Assembly (NCBI RefSeq): GCF_000003605.2
Contig: NW_003156733.1
Location: 412,503-476,502, forward strand
Length of the DNA: 64,000 nt
Reading direction: 5' to 3'
Origin: Saccoglossus kowalevskii
Taxonomy: Eukaryota > Hemichordata > Enteropneusta > Harrimaniidae
A program made the translations under genes and the position numbers. This document shows positions 49,666 through 63,000 of the stretch, piece after piece. Under the pieces are notes generated by a model that worked only from the letters and a program-made list of their open reading frames with translations, did not search any database and was not told where the DNA came from. The stretch's first letter is position 1; every line of letters starts with the position of its first letter.

Positions 49666-49954
49666 ATAATATGAGGTTATTGCGAGGATACCTCAAAGTA
49701 TGCATGGAGACAGTACAGCGGCAGTATCGAGCGGCGCGAAGGTATGCTCGCAATAACATATACATCTTTTCCTTGCAAGGATGCAGCATGAGAATGCCGA
49801 TATCCAAATAGTTGAGAACAGAATCAGCGAACTTCTTTGTGTGGAGTCTGGTCAAACCAGGGTGGAAGCCATGTTTGTTTTTAATATTAAGGACGCTTAC
49901 ACGCGTAATCATTCCATATTTGGAATTCGCATTTCCTTATATGGTAGGATGAAA
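49666..49954 (-). repeat. Foldback-ended interspersed repeat, copy C
   Basis: It is in reverse orientation and about 78 percent identical to copy A over the best 112 bases by eye. It lacks the first part of A and B. The hairpin is kept with its own paired changes: GTTATTGCGAG on one side and CTCGCAATAAC on the other, where A has GTTATTACGA. Confidence 0.8.
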
Positions 49955-52900
49955 GCACTTGAACTTGTATGTATTGTATTATGAACTTGTATTAGTAATC
50001 CTAAGCACTTCGGTTGAAAAACAGAAAAAAATAACTGTTATATTATTCCTGAAAATAGAGCAGTAAACTTACATACTAGGTTTCACATTCGAATTGTTAT
50101 ATATTTGAAGACATGCGCGAATTCAACAACTGCTTGTAAGGTATGCCATGATTATATATCAAATTTTGTTTTTAAATGGGATTTTAATAATTGTAAAATA
50201 GCCAAAGATAATCTAGTTTTGAAATAGTTTACAGATATATTTCGAGTGAGCTGTATAAATTTTGTTTTAAATCTGCTTCATTATGTGAACAAATTACCCT
50301 GCTAGTTAGCTGGTTAGCAAATGTAAATTGTGATCAGCATATTACTACAGCATATTGTGATTATCAATTATCATCCGAAAAAAACTATGTTTACAAATAT
50401 GAACGCTATTATAAATGAGTTACATTGCCCTGCTATGAAAATATTTAAGAATCTATCAATTGTTAGTATTAACATGTTTGAACTATAGGATTATAATCTG
50501 TCTAGTGGTCATTATCAACTGATTAAAATGCGCTCAACTGAAGTTCATATTTCAAAAATATTTTTTGTTTTTCCTTGAACTTTCAATTTCAACTTTTTTC
50601 AGGAAATATTTTCGTCAAATGTGTTCGCCAAGACTTAATAACTGTAAAAGGCTATGCCCGCGTGTGCGCACATACCATTTGCTTCTCAAATCACACGAAC
50701 CATGGTATATAAAATTTTTAACAATGCACATGGCTATATAACTACATCACAAAAATGAAATGTGACAACGAAATGTTACATTAATCCCATGGAACAAACT
50801 TGGGTCTTTATTTTACAATGATATGTTATACGGTAGGCTGGATAAAATTAACATATTGGTGAGAGACATACGCTCGGTTACTATCGCCCAGAGAGGTCTT
50901 ATATCTGTTAATTAAAACATACTCGAACAAGAAATACCCTGCAAAATCGCTGTTTATATCACGTTGCTATCTTTAAACAACGTCCAGTGTCTTTTCTTGG
51001 ATCACAATACTATTGGAAAAATAACAAAGGAACTTGAGCCAAAAATACTTAATGTCTGAAAACATAAATACACCGATTTACACTATTACCACGTTGTATA
51101 CTAATTTCGACGTGGATTTCTGGTACAATTTGTGTAAACTGTCATTCTAAATCATTTTTAGGGTTTAAAATTTACCCGCCGAGTAGTGCACGTCACAGAT
51201 TCTTATTTAAATTCCAGGGATGAAACGCATTTCATAATGCATCACGCATAGATGGGCTCGGCATGACAAAATCGACATCAATTGTAGTATGTTTCAACGA
51301 GCTTGCTATCATACTATCCATACCCTATTTTCGCACAAAACAAGGCAAAAACAATTAAAAAATACAATATTTTAGTTACGATTGTTTGCATTCACGTCAC
51401 CAATTTACGAAAAATACGACATGCTAGCGAGTCTCGTGTAAGAACCCTTTGATGAAATCACGTTTTCGATTTGAACGTTACACTGCAATGAGTGCGCACG
51501 TGCATCATGGGATTTTTTCCGGCAAAATGTACAATATATTCCCATTTCTAGCAACAATAATTCGTACATGGTTCGCAATTATTTTAGACAGCACTCATGG
51601 TCGTGCGATCCCGGTTCAGGACGATATCACAGGTCTTCTAAGTACCAGTAATAAGACCGTGCTTTAGCCAATCAGACTGCTAGATTAAATCTAACCATGT
51701 CACAATTAACGCTGTACCATGCACTTTAATCATGTCAAATTCGAGGAATAAAGGTATGTGGGTGGTGATGATTTGTGAAACAGATGTTATTAATACACTT
51801 CAACCAGCATGTGTTACATTCCATCACATTCAACGTTCAGACATAAAAACTGTCCTGCTGTCAACATTATAGCATCAATGTACGGATATTGTCTACAATT
51901 TATAAAAGAAAAATATGTAATATTAACCCTTCCTTAGTTGTATTAAGGCAACCTATCAAATCTTGCTTATCGACAAAGATATTCCGGAGATGTGTACATC
52001 ATTAATGCGAATCTGCATGAATGTTCACCGGTTGTGCACGCTGTTTCCCGATGTACCGACCAATTCAACGTGCACGAAGGCGCAGCTACAAATAAACTTC
52101 CAATACCATATGCGCGAGGTTCGTGGTCTGTGCGTGTCGAATGGGGGCGCTCCAGTTCAGTGTTGTCGTTTTATTATTGATATGTTTTGTTCTACGTCAC
52201 AAATAAAAGTATATCAAGTTTACTGTGTGTTGTCGTTTTAATAATAACATACACATTATTTAAGTAAGTTCGAAGATTTATTTAGATGAACAGGCAGATT
52301 TAGGTAATCATGTAGAAGCTGGAAAGCGATCTAGGAGCTTGGCGATTCTAAGAAATCGTAATGGAACAACAAAATGTAACAACGTCGTCTTGTAAATACG
52401 GGTATTTGTTCTATATACAGAATGACAGGGAACTGATGCGACGTTGCGAACGCAAATAACCAATGACATTGACTCATCGCATACTTTGATTGCTGAGTCG
52501 ATAATATATCTTTCAGACACATTGTAAATGATTACACTTATGAGTCACCTTCGTTGACCATGAGTTTGTAGTATACAATGTATATCAGTTTTACAGCCTA
52601 TGCATGCAAGTGCACTGTTTAAAGGTTCATTTGATATTCAGTGCCATTGACGAGTATAACTGATCTTGACTCACTTACGCGATACAGTTTTGTACTAACA
52701 ACTCTTAGTCGCCGTTCAATATTGTGTTTCATAAGTGCACTTAGTACATGAAACCGCCGTACCAATCTCGTTTATGTCAATGAAATTATTATTCTTTATA
52801 TATATTGTATTTCAACATGTAATATCATATCAAATTGTTTGACCTGATTGTGAGTGTTAGCTATTGTGTGTGGAAGTATAATGTGCATTCGCGTTGAGAG

Positions 52901-55900
52901 TGTGCCAAATGTTTAACTGACAATGATGTGAAATAAAATTATACAAAGATTGTACATATCAACGTACATACTACTGACCATGTAATGAACAAATGTGTAC
53001 TAAACGATAGCCTTAACTCTAATTAGATTAAATAACAACTAAGTAGTAGGCTTATTTTACGTGCGATTTTCACACTATTCCTTCAATCACATATTACGTA
53101 TATGAAACTATCATTATAGTTAGACCATTCTTTTTTTTTGAATGTCCCTGACTATATGTCTAGAAAAATAGTTCTGAACCATATATTAGTAAAATTATTC
53201 TCATAAATCTGGCATTTGATATTGATTATCTACAAATCATATTGATGTACATGCTCTACACGTGAAAGTGTAAATATATTTATGTGTATCCAGTTATCTA
53301 GCTCCTCATACAGGATATATTGGTCAGTGATTAGTGGTATATGCAGCACTACCAATACTGTTCAAACCCTGTGCAACATAAATAACGGCCTTTAAACTAA
53401 TCCTTCATTATAATTACATTATTCATTTGAACACTAATATGTTAACTCAACAAATTAAAATTTGACGGTCAGCCTTTGTGACTATTATTTCGCGTAAAAC
53501 ATTATACAGAACACTGAAGCCGACTTTGTTGAGAAAAGTTATGTTTATCCATCTATTTATATTGTCACAACAAGGCTACAATTGCAAATCGCACTGATTT
53601 TTGATTGATTTTTGCCAGTGCCCTCGAAAAAGGCGGATATGACACAAGATATATATATCACAATTCAAAATATATACGAAGGAATAATATCAAGTGGCAA
53701 TAAAAGAGCATTCGACGGGCGACCGTCGCTAATGACAGTCAAGAGAATTTCTAATATTTACAGTAATCTAATCTAATCATTTATGAATTGGCGGTAAGTA
53801 AGAACAATTTAAATTTTGGCTGCGATTCTAGAAGTTGTTTCTGTGAAGGCGACATTTAGATTCAAAGAATAAGATGTTGCAATGAACGACGAAAATTAAA
53901 ATCCTATTTTCAATTTGAGACTCAGTCATTTGATTGGCGCGCTATGAGAAACTGTCAGTTATTTGCATATCTAGTCGGCGGCTCAATAATAATAATAATA
54001 TTAATAGATCAAAGAAAAATTGGATCAACAATGTTTCCAGTCAGTAGTGTTTCCACGCATGAAGATCTCTGGGTGACTGCAATTTGCACTAGAACAGTAA
54101 CATTTTCCATTGCCTATAATGCAATTCAATGTTCTGTCCGGGAAATAAAAGACAGAATAAGTTGGGAGAGGTTTGACTTATTTTCTGGTACGTTTCATAT
54201 TTTGAGGCATCAAGTCGAGATTTTTGCATAATTAGACATCAAAATTAACAAATACAATGTCGCCTCTCCTTGCGCGTGGCGATTAAATCGTTCATTAATC
54301 ACCCGGTCGTCACGTGGCATTATTCCAGTCACACCATTTGTTGAAACTTTGTTCACTGTCATAGTTATTCAAAAGTGTTATCCCCTTTTTCGAAATACCA
54401 CTTCAGTGCTTGCAAGTCTTGTGTGATATGATATGTTGTTGGGTGTTGGATCGTGCAATATTTTAGTCGCGTATTTTATTCACAGACAAACTCATTTACA
54501 ATGCGATCCACTTCAAATTTATTAGACAGTGTATACCACGATTACAGAATCGTCGCACGCTTCTTCTAGAAATTACACTATGCTCGGATATTGAGCAACC
54601 AACCAGCAGTTAATCTCGCCGCGAGAAGTCCCCCGTTCGGCAAGAACACTGATGTACTCAGTGTCAACAATTTTTTTGATCTTCATGTCGTTCATGTCAT
54701 TTAGCAAGTCCACAAATCAGTTATCGGGACTTTAGCTCTCGAATATGACGTCATAAACCATACAAACACGTGTTAATCTATATGAATATTAAAAAAGTGG
54801 GCGTCAAAACAGAACTGACTAGTAACATAGTTTGCGCGTTGTTTAGCCTGGCAAGGTCGTGTGAGTTGTACCCTACACTGTGCTCCAAACCCAATAGAAT
54901 ATGATGCCCGCAAGGAGACCACTCACACCTACATATCAGGCTACGCGTTGTTGGGCTTCTCTTCGACTGAAAATATGCAAATAATCGAAAAGATCCCAAT
55001 GAAATGAAAAGTCCCAAATTGAAAATAGGTTTTTGACTTTCGTCGTTCATTTCAAAATCATACTGTTGAAAACTAAATGTCGCAAACCACGGGAATCACA
55101 GCTAAAATCTAAATTGTGGTTACTTTCCGCCAATTCCGCAGTTGAAATTACGTCGGAATCCAAAATATTAGAATCCAGAAAATATTAGAAATTGTCTAGG
55201 CCATGGACCGACGGACTTTATTGGTACATGTATTATATACGACAGCCTTATTCCCTGTAGATTTTAGCGATGGAAATAAAAAAACAATAAAACTATCTTA
55301 ATCGGGAAAAATAACTGCAACTGCAAAGGTGCGGTCGAGGTAAAATATAATATGCCCCGGAACTAGCATTTTACCAAGGAATACTCAGCGGCGGCGTCAA
55401 CGAATTCGAACATGCCGTAGTTAAAATCAAGTTCGTTTACATTGCATGTCATTGCGGACGGACACTTGGTTTGATGACAGTTAAATTAACCTATATTTTT
55501 GAAATAAAACAAACAGTTAACAAACATCACCGTACGCGTCACGACGGTGCACATCCACGAACATTTTTTTTTTGACAGCAGTGAGACTCGCTCGAACAAA
55601 TCATGACTTATATCATACCGGTTGTCCAACTCTTTTTTGATAAAGTTGATTTACCTTCCCAAGAACTGGCACGATGTTCCTCATTTCATCCATATTTTCG
55701 CTGCTTAATTTTTGAAAGATCGGATCGACTTAAGTTCAACATTTGCTATTCATATTCAACAAAACCATAACTCTTCGATACCGGTTTATTTATGGTCTAT
55801 CAACCCATGGATTTTATAAATAGGACATTATCTAATAACAGTAAAATATTCATGGCACTGGTACATTTGTAAATTATTCAATCAACTAATATAATCAGTT

Positions 55901-58900
55901 CAAACGTATACAAATGTCAATGACGACAACTAATAGTCCAGTCCCTGGTAATTACATCACGTATTATATCTCACTATGTTAACTCAGTAAATAGTGAACT
56001 CATTGTTCTTAGCTAAATGTTGAAAGCTTGTTAAATATTTAACACTAAACTGCACGCCATTTGCACGTTCACATATAATACAATTGATTGAACAATATCG
56101 AAACATTAATTTTTAACAAATATTATATATATATTTCATAATTAAAACTTTAGATATTGTACTGTACTGTAACATACTTGCCATGAAACACACCTGAGTA
56201 TTAGATTATGTGTGTCCATTTCAATCCAAATTTGTATTTTAAAGAGAACATTTCGCTGCTGTACGCTAAAAAAAGATGTCAAAAACATGTTTTGTACAAC
56301 ATATGTTTTACAATACGAAAACATTGCTATCAATAGAAATGTGATACATTAGAACAATACCATTATGGTGCAAACACATAATGCGCATTGACACAAAAAT
56401 AAGGTCTTTATTTTATACTAACAATATGTGATATAATTAGCTTATTTAAAGCGTTGATATTTATACTAAAACTATGTAATTTGTAATGGTCCGGCATGGC
56501 CTATTTGAATTCACTTATCATTGCAAGCATTCTTTGTGAGCAATCAACGTTATCGCGGGAATGTCAATGAAGCGATAGCTGTAGTTTACTCTCAATTTAG
56601 ATTACACAGTTCAATTTAACGCCCACATATGTACAGTATATAACAATTGTATATAAATCTACTGGTAGTAATTTATATTTTTGATTAAGGTACCATAGCA
56701 ATTCTACATGTGTTAGTGGCAAAGCGTGTTGTCGAACGGCGAGTACTGCCTTCAATGTCGAAAAGTTTACTTGACTGTCTTATTTCTTGTTGTAATTCAT
56801 TACTTATTTAATTATCCCGATCCACGGTTAAAGTAGGTGAGTTGTACTGTTTTTTAACCTCCACGTAGATTGAAGAATACGTGAAACGGACCTAAATTTA
56901 AATGTATATTCACCCCATGTGTTCGTTTTACAGCTTTTTGTACTAATTTATATTAATCAGAATTCTGTGTATACATCAAAGGCTTCCTATTGCGTTTCTT
57001 GTATACAATTATTGTCGACGCTAACCAAATGTGCTGATTATTTGATGCATGAATTTAACATAACTCATTAGAATTGGGTAACCGGCTCATCGTGAATGCA
57101 ACGTTGTCACGTTGAGATCAAGATGATTTGAAACGGCGCCGTTCATACTCAAGAACCAAAACGCACACAAGATAATGTATGAACAAACTATATATAGTGA
57201 AAGCATATAGTGATATTATTATATACCATATGTTAGTTGTTTGAAAACAACCAAGTAGTCTAACAGACCATGCGCTTGCATCTTTGAAATTGAAGTAAGG
57301 TAATGCAAGTGTTGATCACACAGATTATCAACACCCAATTTAGTATTTGGGTACGATATCTACATATAGGACTAAATGCATTGGATAAATCTGGGTATGT
57401 AGAAGAAAATATAACAATCAGTAATATAGGTCACGCTATAACAGTGGCCAACCAAGGTATACAAGTTATATTTTCTGACATGATTCATACTTAAATCACA
57501 ATGTGTGAGTGAGCTGTTTTCTATGTGTACAACACACATTGCTAAGTTGAAGTAATCAACATCGTCCAATCACCCGGTTGGAGTTGAAGAGTACTATTCA
57601 CTCAGTGCGTGATTGTGTTAGAACAATTTGTATTTGACCTCAATTATATTGAAGGATTTGATTTGGCGCGGCAAGAAGCGGAATCCGTCATCTTCCAATG
57701 GACACGCGTCACAACACTTGATTGTGTTCCAATTACCATGGAAACGCACCAGAGCACGCGCTGTTGTGTTTGATTTCGTCGGCAGTAATTACAGGTTTAT
57801 CTTGGCAATTCCGCCAAGGTATTAATGGTGAACCGATAGCCAGAAATATGATATTTGGCCTGGAAGATGTGTAATCTGACTTACCAAACCCAATTAGCAA
57901 TACTTAGTATATAACTTGTAAAGATTTCTGCCCGTTGTACACTTCACAGCTACATTCCAGTTTCCCCCAAATCAAGTTCGTATTAAGTAATAATATGCAT
58001 TTTCTCAGTCTGTAATTTTACTCTGCATTGTTATTGGTATAAACAAATGAATAATCAAACAAGTGAAAATAGACAACTAGTAAGCCAGTATTGCTTTTGT
58101 TGCTACTTTTAACACATTCATCAATCAAATAACTAAGAAACACTTTCTTTGGCACATATTCACCGACGAGAAAGTCTAACTTACAAACACGCCGTTTATT
58201 ATAGCCACTTGTCACATCGGTTGAGTATGAAATATATCACTTCAATATCACCATTTCAGTGTTCACGTGATATTCCGTATGACTAACGATTATAGATGCT
58301 CCTGACTCTCGTAACGCACTAACGACGCCCTAAATTAAATCCTTCAATTTTATGTCTGCAAGCGCTTTCAAAAGAAACAGCAACTGAGCAACACTTATCT
58401 TGCTTTTGTCAGTAAGAGAATTATTCTTTATCACGATTTTATTTGAATATATGTCACTGACATGAATATATATTTTTGAGTCTGCCAACTGACAGTAAAT
58501 GAGACTTTCATCGCGTTTTAGTCAAGATATGGCAACTAGATTTAGGCATACGTTAAAATTTAGTTTCGCTGTTTAAGACGGAAATTTATACCCTTAAAAC
58601 AAAACAAAAATATTGACATTCATACACTATTTTGAATCAATTCAACGGCTTTAGGTAAATGAAGTACACAGAATACAATACTGTACAGAACTGTATGGCT
58701 GTATTGCGTTAACATGACAAATAAACGTACACGGCTGTTTTATCTTTTAGTGTAGTTGACTGAATTGCATTTCACACACGCGGGATTTTAATACTCTGTG
58801 AACCAAGCATCTATTTTGCAACTAAAGGCAGCAGAAAAAATCTGAATTCTTCACGTACAAATAACCACAGTTTTTAATCGTAATAGTCTGGAGAATCGTC

Positions 58901-59619
58901 TATGAACAAATACTACTTATCGTGGCGCTCAACACGCTTACCTATTTATATATAAAAAACCAACAGTCGTAATTCGAGAAATCATTAATGCAATCGCAGT
59001 TTTACTCGAACAGCTGCCAGTTTCTTCTTTATTTGCACACGCATCCCGCAATAACACGTCAATTACGCAGACCACATAAAATGAAAAGCGAATATTTCAA
59101 TTGACCGTAGTTAGTACGGTGATTGTATTATTCTCAGTCTCAGTCATTTGCATAGAGTTGGATCGTGACGCATGTTTCATGAGATAAACCTATGGTAAAC
59201 ATATTTAATCACGTCTAAACGAGAAGGACTCTTGAAACTAACCCAGCACTTACACTAACGGGGTTAACTATATACATCAATTTCATTATAAGCGTTTGAA
59301 CTGTATGAATGGACCCTTTTATTTCAACGGCGCACGTGTATAGCATGTTTAAGCACAGGGGCTACATCGCCGCTAAGTTTGTCGCAATGTTGAGTTGGAA
59401 TGAACTAAATCATGCTGAGCATAACAAAAAACTACTATCAGAGATCACAAAGCACGCGTGTTATTCGCTGCATTCAACGGCAGCCATTCCGCGTAGTATC
59501 TCGGTATGCTAAAGACAGTCGCATATCACAATCCTGTAATGCCATGCTATAAATCGCTGCTGCATATACAAGTAACTACCAACGACAACGACGCGTAAAC
59601 ATCAAGAGTTTCAGCTTAC
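49955..59619. other. No gene recognised apart from the ZNF143-like site
   Basis: GTGTTGTCGTTTTA occurs twice, near 52160 and 52228. Frames of 60-95 codons show no domain. It may be part of a long first intron. Confidence 0.45.
51500..51522 (-). promoter_or_regulatory. Isolated ZNF143/Staf-like site with nearby ETS-like site
   Basis: On the minus strand, TCCCATGATGCACGTGCGC closely fits the known ZNF143 motif. TTTTGCCGGAA lies just upstream of it on that strand. The rest of the promoter-like block described at 3.6 and 59.6 kb is not present here, and no exon is recognised next to it. Confidence 0.3.
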
Positions 59620-60005
59620 CTTTATCTACTATATCGCCTCCGACCGACCGTGGGTGTAGGTACGCGTTAACTATGTGAGCGTGGGGTCAGATAATACACG
59701 CAGCTGCTGTCGTAAGGATTTACACGTCACTGTGTGGAGGTTGTATACTAACATACTATAACTGCACGCTGAAGGCTTCGTTCAGTACTGAAAGAAATGC
59801 TATGCATTATGGGTCCGGAAACGGCGATGAAAGCATCACGTGTGACAAAAGAACTCGGGTGAATGCTCAATGACTCATAATAGGATTGCCGAGTGTTAAA
59901 TAATATATTGACGGGTGCAAACCGATGTATGGTTTGTTGAGGTAAAACAAATGTGAATTCCCTTTCTCATATGTGTATAATAGCATTCAGTTCTGGTTGT
60001 CGGTT
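59620..60005 (-). promoter_or_regulatory. Promoter-like block with first non-coding exon and donor (right copy)
   Basis: On the minus strand this block has an E-box CACGTG (about 59838), a ZNF143/Staf-like site CCCATAATGCATAGCA (about 59798-59813) and, about 180 bases further on, the donor AGATAAAG/GTAAGC at 59620. It resembles the block at 3593-3955 over most of its length (about 70-75 percent in the best parts, by eye). The similarity stops at the donor, as expected for a promoter plus exon followed by an unconstrained intron. It is the nearest supported upstream start for the channel gene, whose first coding exon has an acceptor at 36316. The assignment is inference. No signal peptide or long frame is seen in the exon, so it would be 5' UTR. 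Confidence 0.45.
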
Positions 60006-63000
60006 GTTTTCTTTACTATATACACTTGTATCGCAAATACGGCCCAACTCTAACAATGACATTTATTTAGTGCACATTTCCATGGATAATATCAAGTTTG
60101 TTTTATGAAAAAAATATATACATTTTATTTGAAAGTATCAATACAATTCGTATGATTCAAATAATTAACTCTCTTTATCTCGAAACAAAATATTTCAACG
60201 AAATTAATATCAGTGTGGTGGCTTGAGTACACTAATCAGAATACGAAAGATTATCATGTTTGCTTTTTTGATTATATGAATCCCATAAATTCTATCAGGC
60301 GATTCAATGCCTTTGTTATTAAATAATGAATGTTATTGAGTAGTCATATATATTCTGTATTGTCAACAATACAACACTGATACGTGGAGTGCATTAGTAA
60401 TGTCCGTTCACGATACATTAATGTTTATATTGACAATACGCATTGTGGCATGTACGTTGTGCTAATGATTTAGCGGGTGGCAAATACTCGTAATTCTCTA
60501 TAATCCCGAGCAGTTCATTTGCATTGAAATACATACGCCATACTATTTTTTTTAATAAGATCTCAACTTCGTTACATGCAATATTTTAAGACATACTGCA
60601 TATCGTACCACATGAAGATGATGTTTAACTATTACAGTTGGTTGATGTAATAGAATGGATAGATAGAAACAGTAATCATAGTTGTGGGAAAAATATACAT
60701 GATATTCAGTATGTGTAAAATACAATAAGTGGGAATGAGAATGATTATCAATATTTGGATATGATGCGCTGACATTTATTTATCATTGTGTATTCTAGTG
60801 AACGTACTATTCTATTCAATTTTGTAAGTGGGCTCTATTGTTGTTATTAGTGGAATGTACTTTATATGTTATCATTTTTGAACAGTTTGATATTAAACCT
60901 TTTCATCATTTCATGTCACGGTCATCACGCTGAATAACAGTACCGTCCAGTTCAACGATGTCCTCAATATTCACGTGTTAGTATCTGTATAGTTAGTAGG
61001 TGAGTATATCGGGTTATGGAGCAAACATTACGTTGTGGCTTGTATAACCAATTCATGCAGTTTTAATCATTTCGTGCAAATATCAACCATACCACTATAG
61101 TGGGTTCAAGTGGTATATATTGAAATAAAATCCCAGTTTGAAAAATAAATACTTATTAAAGAATATTTACACGTATTTGTTTACATTTGCAGTTAGAGGT
61201 TCCAGGGACATTTAATTTACAATGTTTATCAGCATGGAATCTTTTTTGTTTAAAAAAACACATGATTATATATATATATGAAAGCCGCCGATTTAAGTAT
61301 TTCAAAATGTTGTACCCCGTTAAGTTACATTTTTCAATCGAAATAGTGGACAATTGAAACATTTTCAAATGAAAAATCTCTAAAAATAGGCATACTGTAA
61401 ACACAAAATTACGTTTTTCCCCCCAAATGTTTTTTAAGGAGACATAAATGTTTCATTAAAAGACTTATTGACATGATAGACATGCATATGAACAGCAAGC
61501 ATTATGAATCCTTCGATATTAACACAATCAAATAAAGAGAAATTTAAATTGGGAAACGTGGCAAATTATAACGTTACTTAATGCCGTTATATACTAATGC
61601 AGTTTTGGTTCGACGCTGAACATTTCTTCTTAATATAATTGTCATTGTTTTTATTTACATTTCTATATATTATTTTATTGTATTATATATACTGACACTT
61701 GTTAGGGTTATTGTATTGTATGGTAATCGCAAAAGTCTACAAGTTTTACTCAGCAACCCATTTCTAATTACCATACTTTTATTCACAGAACAAGTAACCT
61801 CACCCTAACACATCGCAACAACACTCAACATGTGACTGAAACACGTCGTAGCTCCACGTCACAACTGACAATACTGGCGGACGCGGTAACCATGCACTGA
61901 GCAGTAATCACTGACCAAACAAACCAACTAGAAAAAAATACTTTTAACGAACACGACTCCACATTTAATACATGACACAAGCTGTATAATATTTTAACTA
62001 TACAATGCCTAGTGCAAACAATTTACCCTTGAGATCTGATGTCTAGTAGTGACTTGTCACGACTTGTGAAACGACCACGATTTGAATTTAAATTTGAATA
62101 AAATTCCTACATATGTTTCCAATGCATCTCCAGACTTATAGCGCTAAAAATAAAAATATTTCCTAATCGCCAAAGGGTGAACTAACGGTATTCTGCATTC
62201 TGACTCATTTTAATAAGCAGTGCGGAATATTGGATAAATAATTAAACAGAATATTAAACTTGTCAACGTTTCTTCTTTGTTTTATCATATTTAGAACCGA
62301 TATAGCCTAGTCCAGTCATAATAATGTGATAAATATTGGCTCAGTATAATAAATCAAATCTAAAAATCTAAAACTGTTTTCAAATGTTAAATCTTCTAGT
62401 TATAAGCATAAAGAGATTAACAGTACTGGTGATTATAACTTACATTGTATACAGGTAGGTTTTGTCATCACAGAAAAGGTATATGGTTTTAGAGAACTGC
62501 AAAATGCAGTCGCTGACGTCTCTGTTCGTGCTCGCAAATATTTGTTTCGTTACAGAGATAATAATACCGCGTTCCTCTAAAAAAAAAACTGGCCGAAAGT
62601 TCAAATTTCTTGAATATACAATCAGTCACATTTAATATCTATATAGGGGACCGACCATTTCTATTTTACAGACAGGGTCATACATACATATATCATAGCT
62701 TGCATACCAATCTTTGCACTGACCCCAGTTACCCTTTTTATTACTGATATTATTTTGAGAAAGTGTTACTCACATTATACACTAATTCTGTGTCGACTAC
62801 AAAAGCCAAACACTGATTATCTACAAACAATTGATAAATAAATACCATTTAAGCCTCGCCAATTACAAAATCCTGTAAAATACAGTAGTGCTAGTTTGTT
62901 TTAATTTTCAAAACACGCAATTAAGTAGAATCCTGGTGAAACTTAGCTCACTCAGCTACAATGATTCATGTAAGTTCGAATAAGAGCGTTAATTTATCAA

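Noticed and set aside
51963-52241. Cysteine-containing frames of 92 and 62 codons
   Set aside because: No spacing typical of a known secreted domain and no supporting splice sites. Both frames overlap in different phases.
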